Assembly: GCA_024364735.1 (NCBI GenBank) | Contig: JAGFNQ010000947.1 | Span: 298,316-362,315, forward strand | Direction: 5' to 3' | Length of the DNA stretch: 64,000 bases | Origin: Boesenbergia rotunda | Lineage: Eukaryota > Streptophyta > Magnoliopsida > Zingiberales > Zingiberaceae | Program-made: the position numbers and the translations under genes | Notes under the pieces: model-generated | Seen by the model: only the letters and a program-made list of their open reading frames with translations | Told to the model about the DNA's origin: nothing | Database searches by the model: none | Shown: piece by piece, positions 24,522 to 35,800 of the stretch | How the letters are laid out: every line of letters begins with the position of its first letter | Position numbering within the stretch: position 1 is the stretch's first letter

Positions 24522-26134
24522 GTGGTATCAGAGCTTAGTGAGCTCATCTACGGACTAACCACCGAGGGAGCAAGAAAGCTAGAGGGAAAAATGATGGAAA
24601 ACAAGCTAGGGGATGATATCAACACACCACCCTCCTATGATCATGAAGATTTTGGATATTGGAGGACAAGGATGAAGACGTGGCTTGGAATGGAGTGGGA
24701 GTGTGTGATGACAATAGAGGAACCATTCGAAATTCCAAGGGACAAGCACGGGAAAAAGCTCTGACCTAGATATTGGACTAAGGAGCAACAAGAACAATCT
24801 AGGGCAAATGAAAAAGTAATTGGTATATTAATTAACATTTTGTCTAATAATATTTTGAGTGGTGTAGGAGAATATAAAAGTGCCTATGAGTTGTGGAACA
24901 AAGTGGAAGAATTTCGTAAGAACCCTACTCGAGCTCAAATAATGGAAGAACCCAAAGAAGTGAGTTCAATGGCCCAAGAAGACCAAGAAGAAAAAGAGTT
25001 GTCAACTTCATCAATTGAAGTGGTCCAACTAAGTGAGAGATCATCCACTTCGTCAAGAGAAGAAGAGGAGGTGTCAACTTCAAGAATTGAGGGGGAGGAG
25101 AGACCCTCATCCATACAAGAGCATGAAAAAGCACCAACTTCCACCAAAGCCAAATCAAAAGAGCACATCATATGCTTTGCATGCAACAAAAAGGGACACT
25201 ACAAGGACAAGTGTCCACTAGGTAAAAAGGAGGTAATCTCTAAACCCAAGTTCATTAATTTAAAATCTAATGTGGGTTGTAGGGAGAAGAAAGAAAAGAA
25301 GCACATTAGGTGCTATACTTGTGGGGAGCTAGGACATTATCACACTTAATGTCCAAGGAAAGGAGAGCTTAAGAAGATGAAGCACTTAAGAAGATGGGAA
25401 AAGGAAGAGAAGAAAAGGAGCTCGCATCAAGAGGGAGCTACAAGGGTAAGGGAGGTAATCCCTAACTTTACTTATGCTCCAAATGCTTTTATGAATGCTA
25501 GAATTAATAATGATTGTTTGCCTATGCGTGTTCTTGGTTTAAGTATTATAATAGAAATAAAAATACAATTGCGTGCCAAAACACCAAAGATTCGATGTTT
25601 CATGATAAATCTAGGGCTTCTAGACCTAAGAACCAAGGCATTAACTCTAAGAAAGGGAGACACATGCCTAAAAAAATGGGTAGATCTAGGAATAATCAAA
25701 ATGAACATAGTTATACTATGGTTAGGAGTTTAGAGAAGGAAAATCAAGGTTTGAGGGCAAAACTTGACAAATTAGAAAAGAGCCTAGATAGACTCATTAG
25801 AGGGTCCAAGGGATTGAATGGGATACCGAAGGATCAATACATTAGAAATGATAGACCGGGACTAGGATACCATCCTAGGAAGTCAAATGTTAGTAAAATA
25901 TCATATTCAAGGATGCCTTATGCTTATGGTAAAGAAAAGGTCAAAAATGGTAAGGAAAAACCATTTCAAAAGAAAAAGAAGGATTTGACTAAGAAAAAGG
26001 TGTATAGAGTTAAAAAAGTGATAGTTGAAGGTCAAGAAGCACCGGAGGAACACCGGTGTGACCTTGCAATTGTAAGTGAGTTTCCTAGGGAGATAACTAG
26101 AGCTAGGAGTTCAAGGGAGAGCTCTAGGAGCTAA
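24522..26134 (+). pseudogene. Copia-type gag, broken
   Basis: The nucleocapsid/capsid-like protein that would package the element RNA. Early motifs SYDHEDFGYWRTRMKTWL (capsid start) and AYELWNKVEEF are followed by a Ser/Glu-rich stretch, a CCHC zinc knuckle (CFACNKKGHYKDKC near 25175), a second knuckle starting CYTCGELGHY (25310) and a coiled-coil-like segment (SLEKENQGLRAKLDKLEKSL near 25725) with a GLGY motif. In-frame stops lie at 24762-24764 and at 25347-25349, the latter inside the second knuckle just before its last Cys. The frame shifts at about 25510-25560. The same coiled-coil and GLGY arrangement occurs in the gag at 61.9-63.5 kb, linking the two lineages. Confidence 0.88.
24523..24534 (+). 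other. primer binding site (iMet tRNA)
   Basis: TGGTATCAGAGC, two bases after the LTR end. Confidence 0.9.
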
Positions 26135-28289
26135 AATGGGATCCATGGTCAATGGATTTCAGGGGGTTTTCTCCTAGGAGATTAGATGGACTATGGAGTG
26201 TGCCTAAGGGTTTAAAAGGCTAAGATTAGCCTTAATCCTAAGAAATTGGCACACTAAAAGGAGATTTATGGAGAGAAAGATGGAAATAGAATCATATTGG
26301 GAGAAAATTGGTTTTTAATGTGTAAATACCATATAACTTGGTGCTAGATATGTATTATGGTTAGGCATTGGAAGGTATATCAAGGAGAGACCAAAATTAG
26401 GACTTTTGGATAAGTTTCAATGATACAATTTAGGAAGGGTTGAATTTTGTGCCAATCTAGGAATCCGGAGTAGTTTTGGTTGAAACCATATTTTTCCCAA
26501 GTAAACATAGGTTCCATAAATCTCTCCACGAAATTTCAGATTTTTTGGAGATTTGTGGAATTAATTAGGCATTTCTGAAATTAGACTGAAAAACTAAAAT
26601 TCAGGTATCAGTCGACTGGTAAAGAACCAGTTGACTGATCTAGGTGAATTCGACACTAGGAACCTTCTGTTCGGTTTATCAGTCGACTGCCCCTATCTAT
26701 AGGTTTAGATAAAAAAGGCATATTGGATAATAAGAACTTGCAAAATTGGAAGCATAAGAAAGGGTCATGTTACTTTATGGGATTTTATGATTTAATGTTG
26801 ATTGTATGAAATAAGGCTCTATGGAATTCAAGGAAAAGTGATAAGTACATATGTATCTAGGGTTAGGACATAAGAAGAAGTGGGTTTTTATCATATTAAG
26901 GATACATAAGAAAAAGGGGAGAATTGTAGGCAATTTTATATGTCAAATTGTAATGATTAGCCTTGGCAAACACATGAAAATATGTCTAGGTTTGAAAGTT
27001 GATACAAAATGACCATGTTTGAGGAAATTAGAGTTTGTACCAAAAGTCAAGCACATCTGATATTTTTCATGGAACCATATTTTTCTAAGGTAGAGTATAT
27101 CCTAACAAGTGTGTTTGTAAATTTTTAGATTTTTCTGGGTTTTCTAGAATATTTTAGAAGTTTCTGAAATTAGGCTTGAATTTCAGAAGTTGACTATATC
27201 AGTCGACTGCCTAGGAGGCAGTCGACCGGTAAGTCTGTATGTTGATTTCTGAGGGGGTTTTCAGAAATATGGTGAGTTCTTTTTGGCACTAGGGGTAAGA
27301 TTGCTTGGGGCAATCTTTTGATGGTGTCAAAGGAGGAGAACTTGGGGTGTTAAGTTAGGTTTAACTTGACGAAAGAATGTATGGTGTTAAGTTGGGATAG
27401 AACTTAACTTGGTTTTATGGTGTTAGGTTGGGTAGAACTTAACTTGGTGTTGGTTGTGAGAATTGAAAATTAGAAAATGGCATAGGTTAAGGGGGAGGTT
27501 GTCTCTTGGTTGCTATGCTTTAATTTTCATAGGTAGTTTTGGGTTTTGTGTCAAACTTGGGAATAGTGATAGATACATTGTTGAATGTATTTTTCCCAAG
27601 TAGGTATGGGTAACGCAAACTTCTCCACAAAATTTAGAAATTTTTGGAGGTTTGTAGAATTTCTAGCGCGTTTCTGAATTTGGATTCAGAAATACTGAAA
27701 ATTGGTTTTTCAGAGTATCAGTCGACTGGGGGCCAGTCGACTGGTAAAGGCTGGAAATGGATTTCAGCTGCTGAAAAGTGTCCAATTGATGTGAAACAAG
27801 TGTGGAACCTGGTGAGGGGTTAGTACACGTTGTTTATAATCATTTAAAAGGTTAAAGAGTCCAATAAGGGGGAAATTGTTGGATCTTTTTGATGTATGGC
27901 AAAGGGGGAGAAGTGTTGGGTTTAATTTGGGAAACCAAACACACCTTTGCAAGAAACCCTAGGTTTACGGGGAGCTTAGGTAAAGGGGGAGCATGGTTGC
28001 TCCATTCTTACGTAAGGGGAATCTTGGAGAGGTTCTTAAAAAACCTTTGTAAGTCCAATGTAGGGGGAGCCTTGGGATAGGTTTTAAAATGCCCGTGTTG
28101 GTGAAAATTCCTAACTTGTGAAGGTTAGGTGTATGGGATGCCTTGGGATAGGATCCATGATTGTTTGCATTGCATATGCATTGGCGGTATAAGTCCAAGG
28201 TGAAACCTTGGCAACGTAAGTCCAAATGGTTGTTTAGCATTGTTATTGCTATTTGTTTTCCCTAACTTAAACGTATTGCTAAACATCAA
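26135..28289. other. non-coding interior of the gag-only element
   Basis: No protease, integrase, RT or RNase H motif. It holds repeated palindromes around CAGTCGACTG (about 26608, 26679, 27198, 27225, 27719 and 27735), several in inverted pairs. Confidence 0.75.
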
Positions 28290-28301
28290 AAAGGGGGAGA
28301 T
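28287..28301 (+). other. polypurine tract
   Basis: AAAAAGGGGGAGA directly before the 3' LTR. The same tract, on the minus strand, precedes the 3' LTR of the Copia element at 57441-57455. Confidence 0.85.
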
Positions 28302-29398
28302 TGTTGGGGCAATCTATGGTCCGGAGTGACCATGTATTTTGATGTTTGGGTAAAGGGTTTAAGTTAGGTTTTCCCTTGTGTTCTAATATGTGTATGTGAG
28401 TGTGCAGGATGTGCAGGTTACATATATTGACTTAGCTGGACAGCTTCGGTACGGTGAAGGGTGGCATGGAGACAAGCTGGAGGCTTGTATGCACCCGAGG
28501 GACCATGGATAGTAGGGATGATGAGCCGAGTGGCGCGGACTTCGAGGCATGCGTGAAGGATGACATGGAGGCAAGCTGGAGGCTTGTGTGCATCCGAGGG
28601 ACGGGAGCCGGAGCCGAAGACGAAGAGGGCGCGAAGGCAACAGTCAAGGCTGCTGGCGAGGAGTCAGCTAAGTCATGAAGGGACGAGAGCCGAGGGAGGA
28701 GGACTCCAAGGGCAAGCTGGGAAGTTGACTTCAAAGGGCACACGTGAAGGGTGTCATGGAGGTAAGCCAAGGGAAGGCTTGTGTGCGCATCTGAGGGACG
28801 ATAGCCAGTGGAAGAAGACTTCAAGGGGCAAGCCAAGGGAGTGTACCTGAAGGCACGCGTAGAGGAGGGTCGTTGGAGTGAGGAAGAGTGATTGTATAAG
28901 CTGGGCAGTCGACTGCCAGCAAGACTCGAAACTTACAGAAGGTTTCTGACCCTGGACCAGCCGACTGCCCTGGGAGCAGTCGACTGGTAAACCCAAAAAC
29001 TAGCCGTTGATAGAGCCGTTGGCTAGCTAGTTGAGTGGGACCAGTCGACTGGTAATGGACCAGTCGACTGGTAGCGGCTGGGTTCAGCTTTAAGCCTTAT
29101 TTAAAAGGCTTCGTTTTAGCTGGAACCTTTGACGAATTTGGCTTTGGTCAAGAGCCAAATAGTAGTATTTGTACTCAGAGGTGTGCTTGTGATTGTGGCG
29201 AGGTTTCTCCACCCACAAGGAGCTACACGAGTTAGCCGGAGGGCATCCGGGGAGTGATCCGCGAAGGATCGAGGGATCGTCCACCTCACTGATTGTTGTG
29301 GAGTAGGAGCTTCATCTCCGAACCACGTAAATAGGTGTGTCTCAGTTGTTAATTTTATTTTTACTTAGTATTTTCCGCTTACGCACTAACCTTGTAGG

Positions 29399-30138
29399 CA
29401 GGGGCGGAGGGCAACATGGGCAAAGCTGGGCACAAGCCCAGCAGATTTTTTAAAATTTTAAGCCTAGGTATATATGTTTAAAGCCCAATTCATTTAAAAG
29501 TAATTCAATAAAGCCCAATTCATTTTTAAAGCCCAATTCAATTTAGAGACTTAGGTTATTAATGTCTTGTTTCATTATTTGACAATGTATTAAAGCAACA
29601 AAAGCTTTCACCGAACTGCACAAGAAGTGGTGGCGCTTGAAATCAAAATTCTTTGGAAAAGTTTGAAGAAGAAAAAATTCTTCAGGTTTGTGTTTCTAAT
29701 TTATTTATATATAATAGTGCAATCATATAGCTTACGTTTTTTAAAGTATTATGTGAATATATTAAGATTTTTATTTTCTAGGGTTGAAGTCAGTTATCTA
29801 TCCTTTGATTGATAGGTTGGTTCGATTGGTTTTGACTCACCCAGTTTCTACAGCAACCACAGAACGAGCTTTTTCAGGGTTGAAACTCATTAAGACGCCA
29901 CTTCGTAATAAAATGGAAAATGATCTTCTAGCCAATATCATGGTTGTTTATATAGAGAGGGATCTTGTTCTAGGTATTGATACAGAATTTATCATAAACA
30001 AGTTTGATGTATTGAAAAATCACAAAATACGACTTAAATAAGAATTCAGTGTGTTTCTTTAGTTTTTTTATTATGTCAAGTTCAAATTTATTTAAAATAT
30101 TATGCCCATTGGAGAAAATATTGCTGGCTACGCCCCTG
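29399..30138. mobile_element. non-autonomous hAT element, 740 bp
   Basis: Terminal inverted repeats CAGGGGCGGAGG and CAGGGGCGTAGCC (reverse complement of the right end), flanked by perfect 8-bp duplications CTTGTAGG (29391-29398 and 30139-30146). The 5' LTR preserves the empty site (CTTATAGG). It retains a piece of transposase. Confidence 0.95.
29785..30041 (+). pseudogene. hAT transposase C-terminal fragment
   Basis: The end of the open frame (YPLIDRLVRLVLTHPVSTATTERAF, here split: YPLIDRLVRL then PVSTATTERAF) is the hAT dimerisation domain, followed by a KTPLRNKMENDLL block and the usual short tail. All N-terminal and catalytic parts are absent, so the element needs transposase from elsewhere. 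Confidence 0.85.
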
Positions 30139-30504
30139 CTTGTAGGAAGAAAACCAAGAAATTGATATTCACCCCCCCTTTAGTAAGCCGACATCAATCT
30201 AACAAATACTTCATCCAGATATAGCAGCTGATCATAGAAATAATTATTCAAGAGGCGATCATGTCCAACTTCACGCTCTCGATTTAAATACCTTCTATGA
30301 GTTCCGTCGGAAGAACTTTGAGCTGCTAGATGTTTCATTTCCTCATGCCCAAGTAGTAATAGTGTCAAGTCATCGTTTGAATCCGCCAAAAATTTCTCCA
30401 CTGATCACAGAGAATAGAATATCTAGAGTAATTGGGATCATGAGCCATTTGAATTAAATGAATACTATCAAGGTGGTTTGAGAAGACAATGATAGTAGAA
30501 TGGA

Positions 30505-30506
<2 letters not shown>

Positions 30507-30553
<47 letters not shown>
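30507..30553. repeat. (AT)n microsatellite
   Basis: About 23 uninterrupted AT dinucleotides. Confidence 0.95.
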
Positions 30554-30559
<6 letters not shown>

Positions 30560-31007
30560 AGCATTTGTAATAACTAATTTTATAATGGTTAGCTTATAAT
30601 GATTATTTTTAAATCGGCTGATTTTATAACGACTACTTTTATAACAATCAATTTTATAACAATTAGTTTGTAATAATATTTTTAAATTGGCAATTAAATT
30701 TTAAACCATCTCTTTAGTTGAGGATAAATTTCCTCAAGCCGACTCAACATTCACCTTTTTTTTTTGTCTAATGCTCACGGTATTGTATCGAAAGTTTAAA
30801 TCAAATATGTGTATCAAACGATGATACCTTAATCAATTGCAGGTGCGCATCCAAATATTTTTTCCTCATTTTAAGAAACTAATTTCAATATAAATAACAT
30901 TAATATAGAAAAAAATAAATTACCTAAATGAAATTTAAAATGACAAATTTTATAAAGATCATCTTAATAACATCCACTACATATCATATCTCTTTTTTAA
31001 TACTTTC

Positions 31008-31258
31008 GCCCCTGGAGCTATAGTGCAGCGGTAAGGTCACTAGTTGTTAACCCAAGCGTCCGCGGTTCGATCCCTAGCTACGGCTCATTTTGCAAGAATT
31101 TTTCCTCGAAATGGGGTGCGAACCCTGGGCCGCTGGGCTTCTAGATTGGTCACCGCGAGCGCTTCCCGATTTATCCTGGTGACCGGTGGGAAACTTCCGT
31201 GAGGCCGGACCGGTCATCCCAGGTTCAATTTGTCTGCTACCTGGTTCATCATTTTTTT
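31008..31258 (+). repeat. tRNA-derived SINE, intact, 17-bp target duplication
   Basis: Flanked by TCTTTTTTAATACTTTC at 30991-31007 and 31259-31275. It starts GCCCCTGGAGCTATAGTG, has an A-box-like segment (TAGTGCAGCGGTAAGG) and a perfect RNA polymerase III B box (GGTTCGATCCC near 31065), and ends with a T-rich tail. It inserted between the two genes of the Harbinger element. Confidence 0.9.
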
Positions 31259-31289
31259 TCTTTTTTAATACTTTCACAAAATTTAAAAT

Positions 31290-32250
31290 GTAACTTAAGC
31301 TGATCTTTTTTCATCCCACTAATATCCTTCATAAAAATTCCATACCCCTTCATTGTCATCTCGTGTTTTTGCAAATAAATTTGTTCTCTTTGTAATTCTT
31401 CCAGTTTTGTCATTTATTATCGAATTCTATGCCATTAATGTCTCTAGTTTTGGATTGCCCTTCCTTTTTGCTGTTTTTTGACCCATTAAATGGGTATGGA
31501 CTTCACAATCGTCCACGTCAATAGGAGCATCCGAATTGGATGAGGATCTGTGCCCCCTTGATTATGAGGTTTTGGATTGTTTATTAACTTGATAACCAAT
31601 TTTCGATGAAGCATATTTCTCACAATCTCTGATAACTCGTCAAATATGTTAGTTGAAAGACTTGTTACAATAATTTTCCAGCCATATTTTATGTGCTCTC
31701 ATAAGCATATTCTCATGGCTCCACCTATTTTCACGATATGTATAAAAGTTGTTGTATATGAATGTAAATTCATTCAACATCGGATGAAGCCTATAAAAAT
31801 GTGATTTTAATTTCACCAAAGGTCGCTCCACAAATCCATCAAGCTGTTATTTATTATAAGGATACCTTATTCATTTCTAGAAACTTTGTACCTTTTAATC
31901 AGTGCTAATATTGATCTATGACTTTGTAAGGTGTATCTCTTCGTCCATTAACAATTTTGTTTGTTTGTTGTCACATACATTCAAACTCGATTCATTATCT
32001 AACTCTGGAATCTCATATAGTGTTACTAATTCTTTGTTTGTCTTGAATACGTCTATGCTAGCCCTTTTTGATTCGTCCGAAAGCATGAATGATGATTGTG
32101 AAGAAAAAATTCTATAAAAAAGGGGTGACATTGTGAATTGGCTTGCCATGGACTGCCAAATTTCGAGAGGATACATATAAAATGGAAGTTGAGGGCTGTG
32201 ACATTACTTGGAGGAGGGAAGTTTTGAGAAATTTGAAAATTTAGAGGAAA
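31290..32250 (-). pseudogene. PIF/Harbinger ORF1 (Myb/NAM-associated) relic
   Basis: On the minus strand the reading gives a Myb/trihelix-like region with ERPLVKLKSHFYRLHPMLNE and FTFIYNNFYTYRENRWS (about 31700-31830), then HVWRVIRDCEKYASS-like and VDDCEVHTHLMGQKTAKRK-like blocks (about 31480-31620), and upstream acidic sequence (EIPELDNESS). This matches the second gene (often annotated as a NAM-associated or Myb-like protein) that accompanies the transposase in plant PIF/Harbinger elements and helps bind DNA. It has several stops and frameshifts. Its orientation and position upstream of the transposase indicate a single original element. Confidence 0.75.
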
Positions 32251-32664
32251 TTGTGGAATGTATGAAACCTTATAAAAAAATAAGGAATAGTGCATGAAAA
32301 TGAAAAATTGAGAGTATGGAATATTAGAACAATTGCGTGAACTTTACTACGTTGCATTTTCAGAATTGAATAAATTTTACAAGATCCATTGTAATTTGGA
32401 TCCATTTCGGAAGAACAAAGGATAACATTAATGAATTAGAAAAAAATAAAGATAATAATAGAATGAAATAATTTGATAGGGTATAGGATGAATGGGAAAA
32501 GTTTAAAAGAGGATATATATATATATATAAAATCAGTCATTTGCAACAGTTAGTTCTTGCAAAAAAAAAAATTGTAGGAAAATTTCGAAGACATTATAAA
32601 TAAAAAAAATATTTACAATGGACTATCAATCAACCATCTATTAAGAAAAAATAATTTATTAATT
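32251..32664. other. AT-rich, probable Harbinger 5' flank
   Basis: No gene. Short (AT)n tract at about 32513-32530. No terminal inverted repeat was identified. Confidence 0.4.
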
Positions 32665-32872
32665 TGCCGATGCATCATTTTAAAATCACGTAAGAAGAAG
32701 GTGTGCATTTTTTTTATCTTTCAATAATTGAAATCGACTTAGTCAAAAATGGTTTATCCCTTCGCTCGTCTCCTTCGATTGTGAATGGCCCAAGACTCGT
32801 GTGGGTGGCGACGTCTGCGTGCCAAGGGCGGGGTGCGCCCGCTACCTAAGACGCACGACTAGACCCGACCAC

Positions 32873-33025
32873 GGTTCGGAACCGTCGGTTCGACGGTTCG
32901 GAACCGCCGGTTCGACGTTTCGTGGGAGGTCGACCCTTAACCTTAACCGCCCAAGACGGTTACGGTTCACGGTTCGGAACCGCCGGTTCACGGTCCGGTT
33001 CACGGTTCGCCACGGTTCGTCACGG
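32873..33025. repeat. left subterminal repeats of the hAT element
   Basis: Multiple copies of CGGTTCGGAACCG and CCGCCGGTTC in both orientations, probable transposase binding sites. Confidence 0.75.
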
Positions 33026-33208
33026 TTCAAGATTATTATATTAAAAAAATTAAAAATTAAAAATTAAATTAAAAAAAATAAATTTTATTAAAAAAGGGCT
33101 TGCACTTATATAAGTTGCCTACGTATCCCCTTAGGGTATAGGGGAATCAAAGCCCACGTAGTTCTTTTACATTTTTACCCTTTTACATTTTTATATTTTT
33201 ACCCTTTC

Positions 33209-35347
33209 TCACTCACTTGCATTTCCTCCCGTTCCCGTTGTATTTGTTCCTTCGGTATCAAATTCTTCGACTTCGTCTTCTGAAAGTTGCATTCCTTGGA
33301 TTCGCTTCTCGGCTTTGGTCCAATCATCAAGTAATGCTTGAGCTTCCAATGAGTCGGGAGACATAGTTGATCGTCGTTCATCTAATATGTTGCCGCCGGC
33401 ACTGAACGTCTGCTCCACAGCAACAGTCGACACTGGAGAAGCTAGAATTTCTTTTGCGATCACGGAGAGAACGGGAAAACTTTGAGCCTTCTGTGACCAC
33501 CACTTCAAGATGTCGAAGTCTTCGCTATCTGCTTCATTAAAATCAAAAGAAGTCGTAAAATAATTCTCAAGTTCCTGTGTGGAACTTGAGGATCCTCGTG
33601 GACGTTTCGTCCGTTCTTTTAATAAAAGTTGGGCTTTTGTAAGTTTTATATTAGTAGTAGTAGGTTGTTGTGTTTCAGAAATATTAGTTTGTGTTCCATA
33701 TTTAACATAATATTGTTTGTAAAGATCATATAAATAATTTCTAATATTATATACAATATTAGCTGGATCCGGAGAGGAAGAATCCTTAATAGGAATTAAT
33801 GCGTCATAATATAAAGTTAGCATTTCTTGTAAAACTTCTAATTTAAATCTAGGATCTAAAGCAAATGCAATTAAATAAATTTCAGGAATTAAATAAAAAT
33901 ATTTTTCCCATTTAGTTTTCATAGCTATTATACATAAATTTAAAGCTTCATCATTTGCATGTTCATTTAATATTAATACTATACTACAAAAATTTACTAA
34001 AATTAAATAAGCAGTAGGATAATAAACACCTGAAAGTTGTTCAGTTGCATCGTTAAAAACTTTTAAAATTTCACAAATACTATTACAAATATTCCATTGT
34101 TGTGAAAATAAATATATATTAGTATTACTATTTTGTGCAAAAAATAAACATAATAAATCTTTATATTGAAAAGAATCTTGTAATAATTGATATGTTGAAT
34201 TCCAACGTGTTGGAACATCACGTGGAAATTTTTTTGGTCGTATTCCATTAGCTTTACAAAATCTACCCCATTGTTTCATCATAGATGGATGGGACCATAA
34301 GTATGAAATTGCGGTTCTAATTGGTTGAATATAATTTTGTAAAAGTTTTAATCCATCTTGAACACATAAATTTAAAATATGACATACACAACGAATATGA
34401 AAAAATAAACCACCAATGACAGGTTGACAAATAAATTTTAATTCATCTATTGAAGCGGTATTAGAACTAGCATTGTCTAATGATATTGAAAAAATTTGAT
34501 GAGTCAATCCATATTCTTCTAAAACTATGTGTAATAATTGTGCAATGTTATGAGCAGTGTGTGATTCATCAAAAACTCTATAAGCTAATAATCTTTTTTG
34601 AAGGATCCAAGAGTTATCAATCCAATGGCATGTTATACCCATATAAGAATGAGTTTGCCAATGATCACTCCAAATATCGGAACATAAAGAAACTTTATTA
34701 TTTAATTTACTAAATTCTTCTATTAAATTCTTTTTTCCTTGTTTTACTAATCTTTTAATTGTACGTGTTAGTGTAGTCCTAGGTACACGTTTAGCAGCAG
34801 GATTAAGAGATTCTTTACAAAAATCTTCAAATGTGCATTTAGATCCAAAACTAAAAGAAAGATGTTCTACGGAAACAAATTTAGCTAATGATTCTCTTAA
34901 TTTATTATCTGAATATAAAAATAAACCAGAATCAGTACTACTACCGCTAGAAAATCTAGATAATTGTGTTTGAGATCGGTCAAGCCCATATTCCGTCGGG
35001 TGCTTCGTTTCTACATGTCGTTTCAACGACCCATAGCCGCCGCCGGCTTGGAATTTGTAGGAAGTATTACAATGCTTGTATTTTGCACGCATTTCTCCCG
35101 ACGGAAGTGTGACTTTCTCAAAATGTTTAGTAAAAATAGACGATTTTAAAGGAGCATTATCCCGAACCTTAGAAGTAATCGCATCGGTACTTCCTTGCGT
35201 TTCGGGGATCGGAGGGTGTTGGGGCTGAGCCTCGGTCTCATCATCGGTGGATTGAATTTGAAGGTTGGGATCCTCGTATGCAATTTCTTTTCCCCTCCGA
35301 GATCGAGATGATGAAGCTCCGCGTCCGCCTCCGTGACCTCCTTCCAT
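33209..35347 (-). CDS. hAT transposase, 712 aa, single exon
   Basis: Cuts and pastes hAT elements by binding subterminal repeats. Domains in order: a low-complexity N-terminus; a BED zinc finger (about 66-118) with C93, H111 and H116, but Tyr90 where the first Cys is expected; a catalytic RNase H-like core with CSDIWS (Asp224) and SLDNASSN (Asp291), then HIRCVCHILNL; the conserved VPTRWNSTY block (about 378-385); an ALDPRFK motif; and a C-terminal dimerisation domain (DILKWWSQKAQSFPVLS, then PVSTVAVEQTFSAGG). Length and layout are normal for RICESLEEPER-type transposases. There are no stops or frameshifts. ATG at 35347 is preceded by a TATA box. The Cys-to-Tyr change may impair zinc binding; otherwise the gene looks intact and recent. 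Confidence 0.93.
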   Translation of the reverse strand: MEGGHGGGRGASSSRSRRGKEIAYEDPNLQIQSTDDETEAQPQHPPIPETQGSTDAITSKVRDNAPLKSSIFTKHFEKVTLPSGEMRAKYKHCNTSYKFQAGGGYGSLKRHVETKHPTEYGLDRSQTQLSRFSSGSSTDSGLFLYSDNKLRESLAKFVSVEHLSFSFGSKCTFEDFCKESLNPAAKRVPRTTLTRTIKRLVKQGKKNLIEEFSKLNNKVSLCSDIWSDHWQTHSYMGITCHWIDNSWILQKRLLAYRVFDESHTAHNIAQLLHIVLEEYGLTHQIFSISLDNASSNTASIDELKFICQPVIGGLFFHIRCVCHILNLCVQDGLKLLQNYIQPIRTAISYLWSHPSMMKQWGRFCKANGIRPKKFPRDVPTRWNSTYQLLQDSFQYKDLLCLFFAQNSNTNIYLFSQQWNICNSICEILKVFNDATEQLSGVYYPTAYLILVNFCSIVLILNEHANDEALNLCIIAMKTKWEKYFYLIPEIYLIAFALDPRFKLEVLQEMLTLYYDALIPIKDSSSPDPANIVYNIRNYLYDLYKQYYVKYGTQTNISETQQPTTTNIKLTKAQLLLKERTKRPRGSSSSTQELENYFTTSFDFNEADSEDFDILKWWSQKAQSFPVLSVIAKEILASPVSTVAVEQTFSAGGNILDERRSTMSPDSLEAQALLDDWTKAEKRIQGMQLSEDEVEEFDTEGTNTTGTGGNASE

Positions 35348-35457
35348 TATCGTCGACGTCGATGAAGAACGTGAAGAGAAGTTGAGAGTTAGAGAGTTGA
35401 GAATGAGAGATTGAGAGAAGAGAAGTTTTGTGAGTGAAAATGATGAAATGAGCTCCC

Positions 35458-35465
35458 TATTTATA
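35458..35465 (-). promoter_or_regulatory. TATA box of the hAT transposase
   Basis: TATAAATA on the minus strand, about 110 bases upstream of the transposase ATG, inside the element. Confidence 0.6.
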
Positions 35466-35577
35466 GAGTTCGGATCATAACGGTCACTAAATCCTAGCCA
35501 TTGATCAAAAAACGGTCAAATGATCTCATCCGTCCAAAAAAAAACAAAAAAAAAACAAAAAAAAAAACTCAAACGGC

Positions 35578-35800
35578 ACTGAACCGGCGGTTAACCGCCG
35601 GTTCAGTGCCGTTGGAACCGGCGGTTCACGTGAACCGGCGGTTAACCGCCGGTTCACGGGTTCTGGCGCTCGGAACCGGAACCGGCCCGGCATCTTGCCG
35701 GGCCGGTTCCGGTTCGGCCCGGCGAACCGGGTCAACGGGCCAACCGGCCCGTTGACCCGGGCCGGTTCCGGGCCGGGTCTGGGCTGGACCCGGCCCGTGG
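35578..35800. repeat. right subterminal repeats of the hAT element
   Basis: Repeats of GAACCGGCGGTTAACCGCC and related GGCCCGG words. The same GAACCG/CGGTTC core as at the left end. Confidence 0.75.

Larger units (their letters stand above)
23382..30203 (+). mobile_element. gag-only Copia-type element, complete with both LTRs
   Basis: Both LTRs begin TGTTGGGGCAATC and end ATCTAACA. The 5-bp duplication AATAC flanks the whole (23377-23381 and 30204-30208). A primer binding site and polypurine tract are present. Only a gag region is encoded; between gag and the 3' LTR lie about 2.2 kb without protease, integrase or RT motifs. This is the layout described for TR-GAG type non-autonomous retrotransposons. 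Length is 6822 bp, or about 6.07 kb without the hAT insertion in its 3' LTR. Confidence 0.92.
28302..30203 (+). repeat. 3' LTR of the gag-only element (with hAT insertion)
   Basis: Matches 23382-24520. The hAT element at 29399-30138 splits it near the 3' end. Without the insert and one 8-bp duplication it is about 1154 bp. Confidence 0.92.
20640..30480 (-). pseudogene. PIF/Harbinger transposase, split into four pieces
   Basis: A Harbinger-type DDE nuclease (ALP1/HARBI1-like), minus strand. From its N-terminus: 30204-30480 (NREREVGHDRLLNNYF); 23349-23376; 22326-22482 (RRLFLSIINAL, SEYFEWRINAAGRRGLSP, KYTVVIRQLAY); and 20640-21373 (EYLRIGETT, a GILGCID-like block, LEAVASANLWIWHAFFG with GSRNDINVL, then VKRAFEMLQS and YNMIIEDE). 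The order and motifs match the plant family throughout. Pieces are separated by a solo LTR (21379-22320), an 866-bp insertion (22483-23348) and a gag-only Copia element (23382-30203). Besides these, several stops and frameshifts lie in the remaining coding sequence, so it was already decaying or has decayed since. Confidence 0.88.

Noticed and set aside
29090..29284. Minus-strand open frame repeated at 24173-24427
   Set aside because: It is the same non-coding LTR sequence in both LTRs of the gag-only element.
31020..31085. tRNA-like start with a perfect B box
   Set aside because: Head of a dispersed SINE with target duplications, not a tRNA gene.
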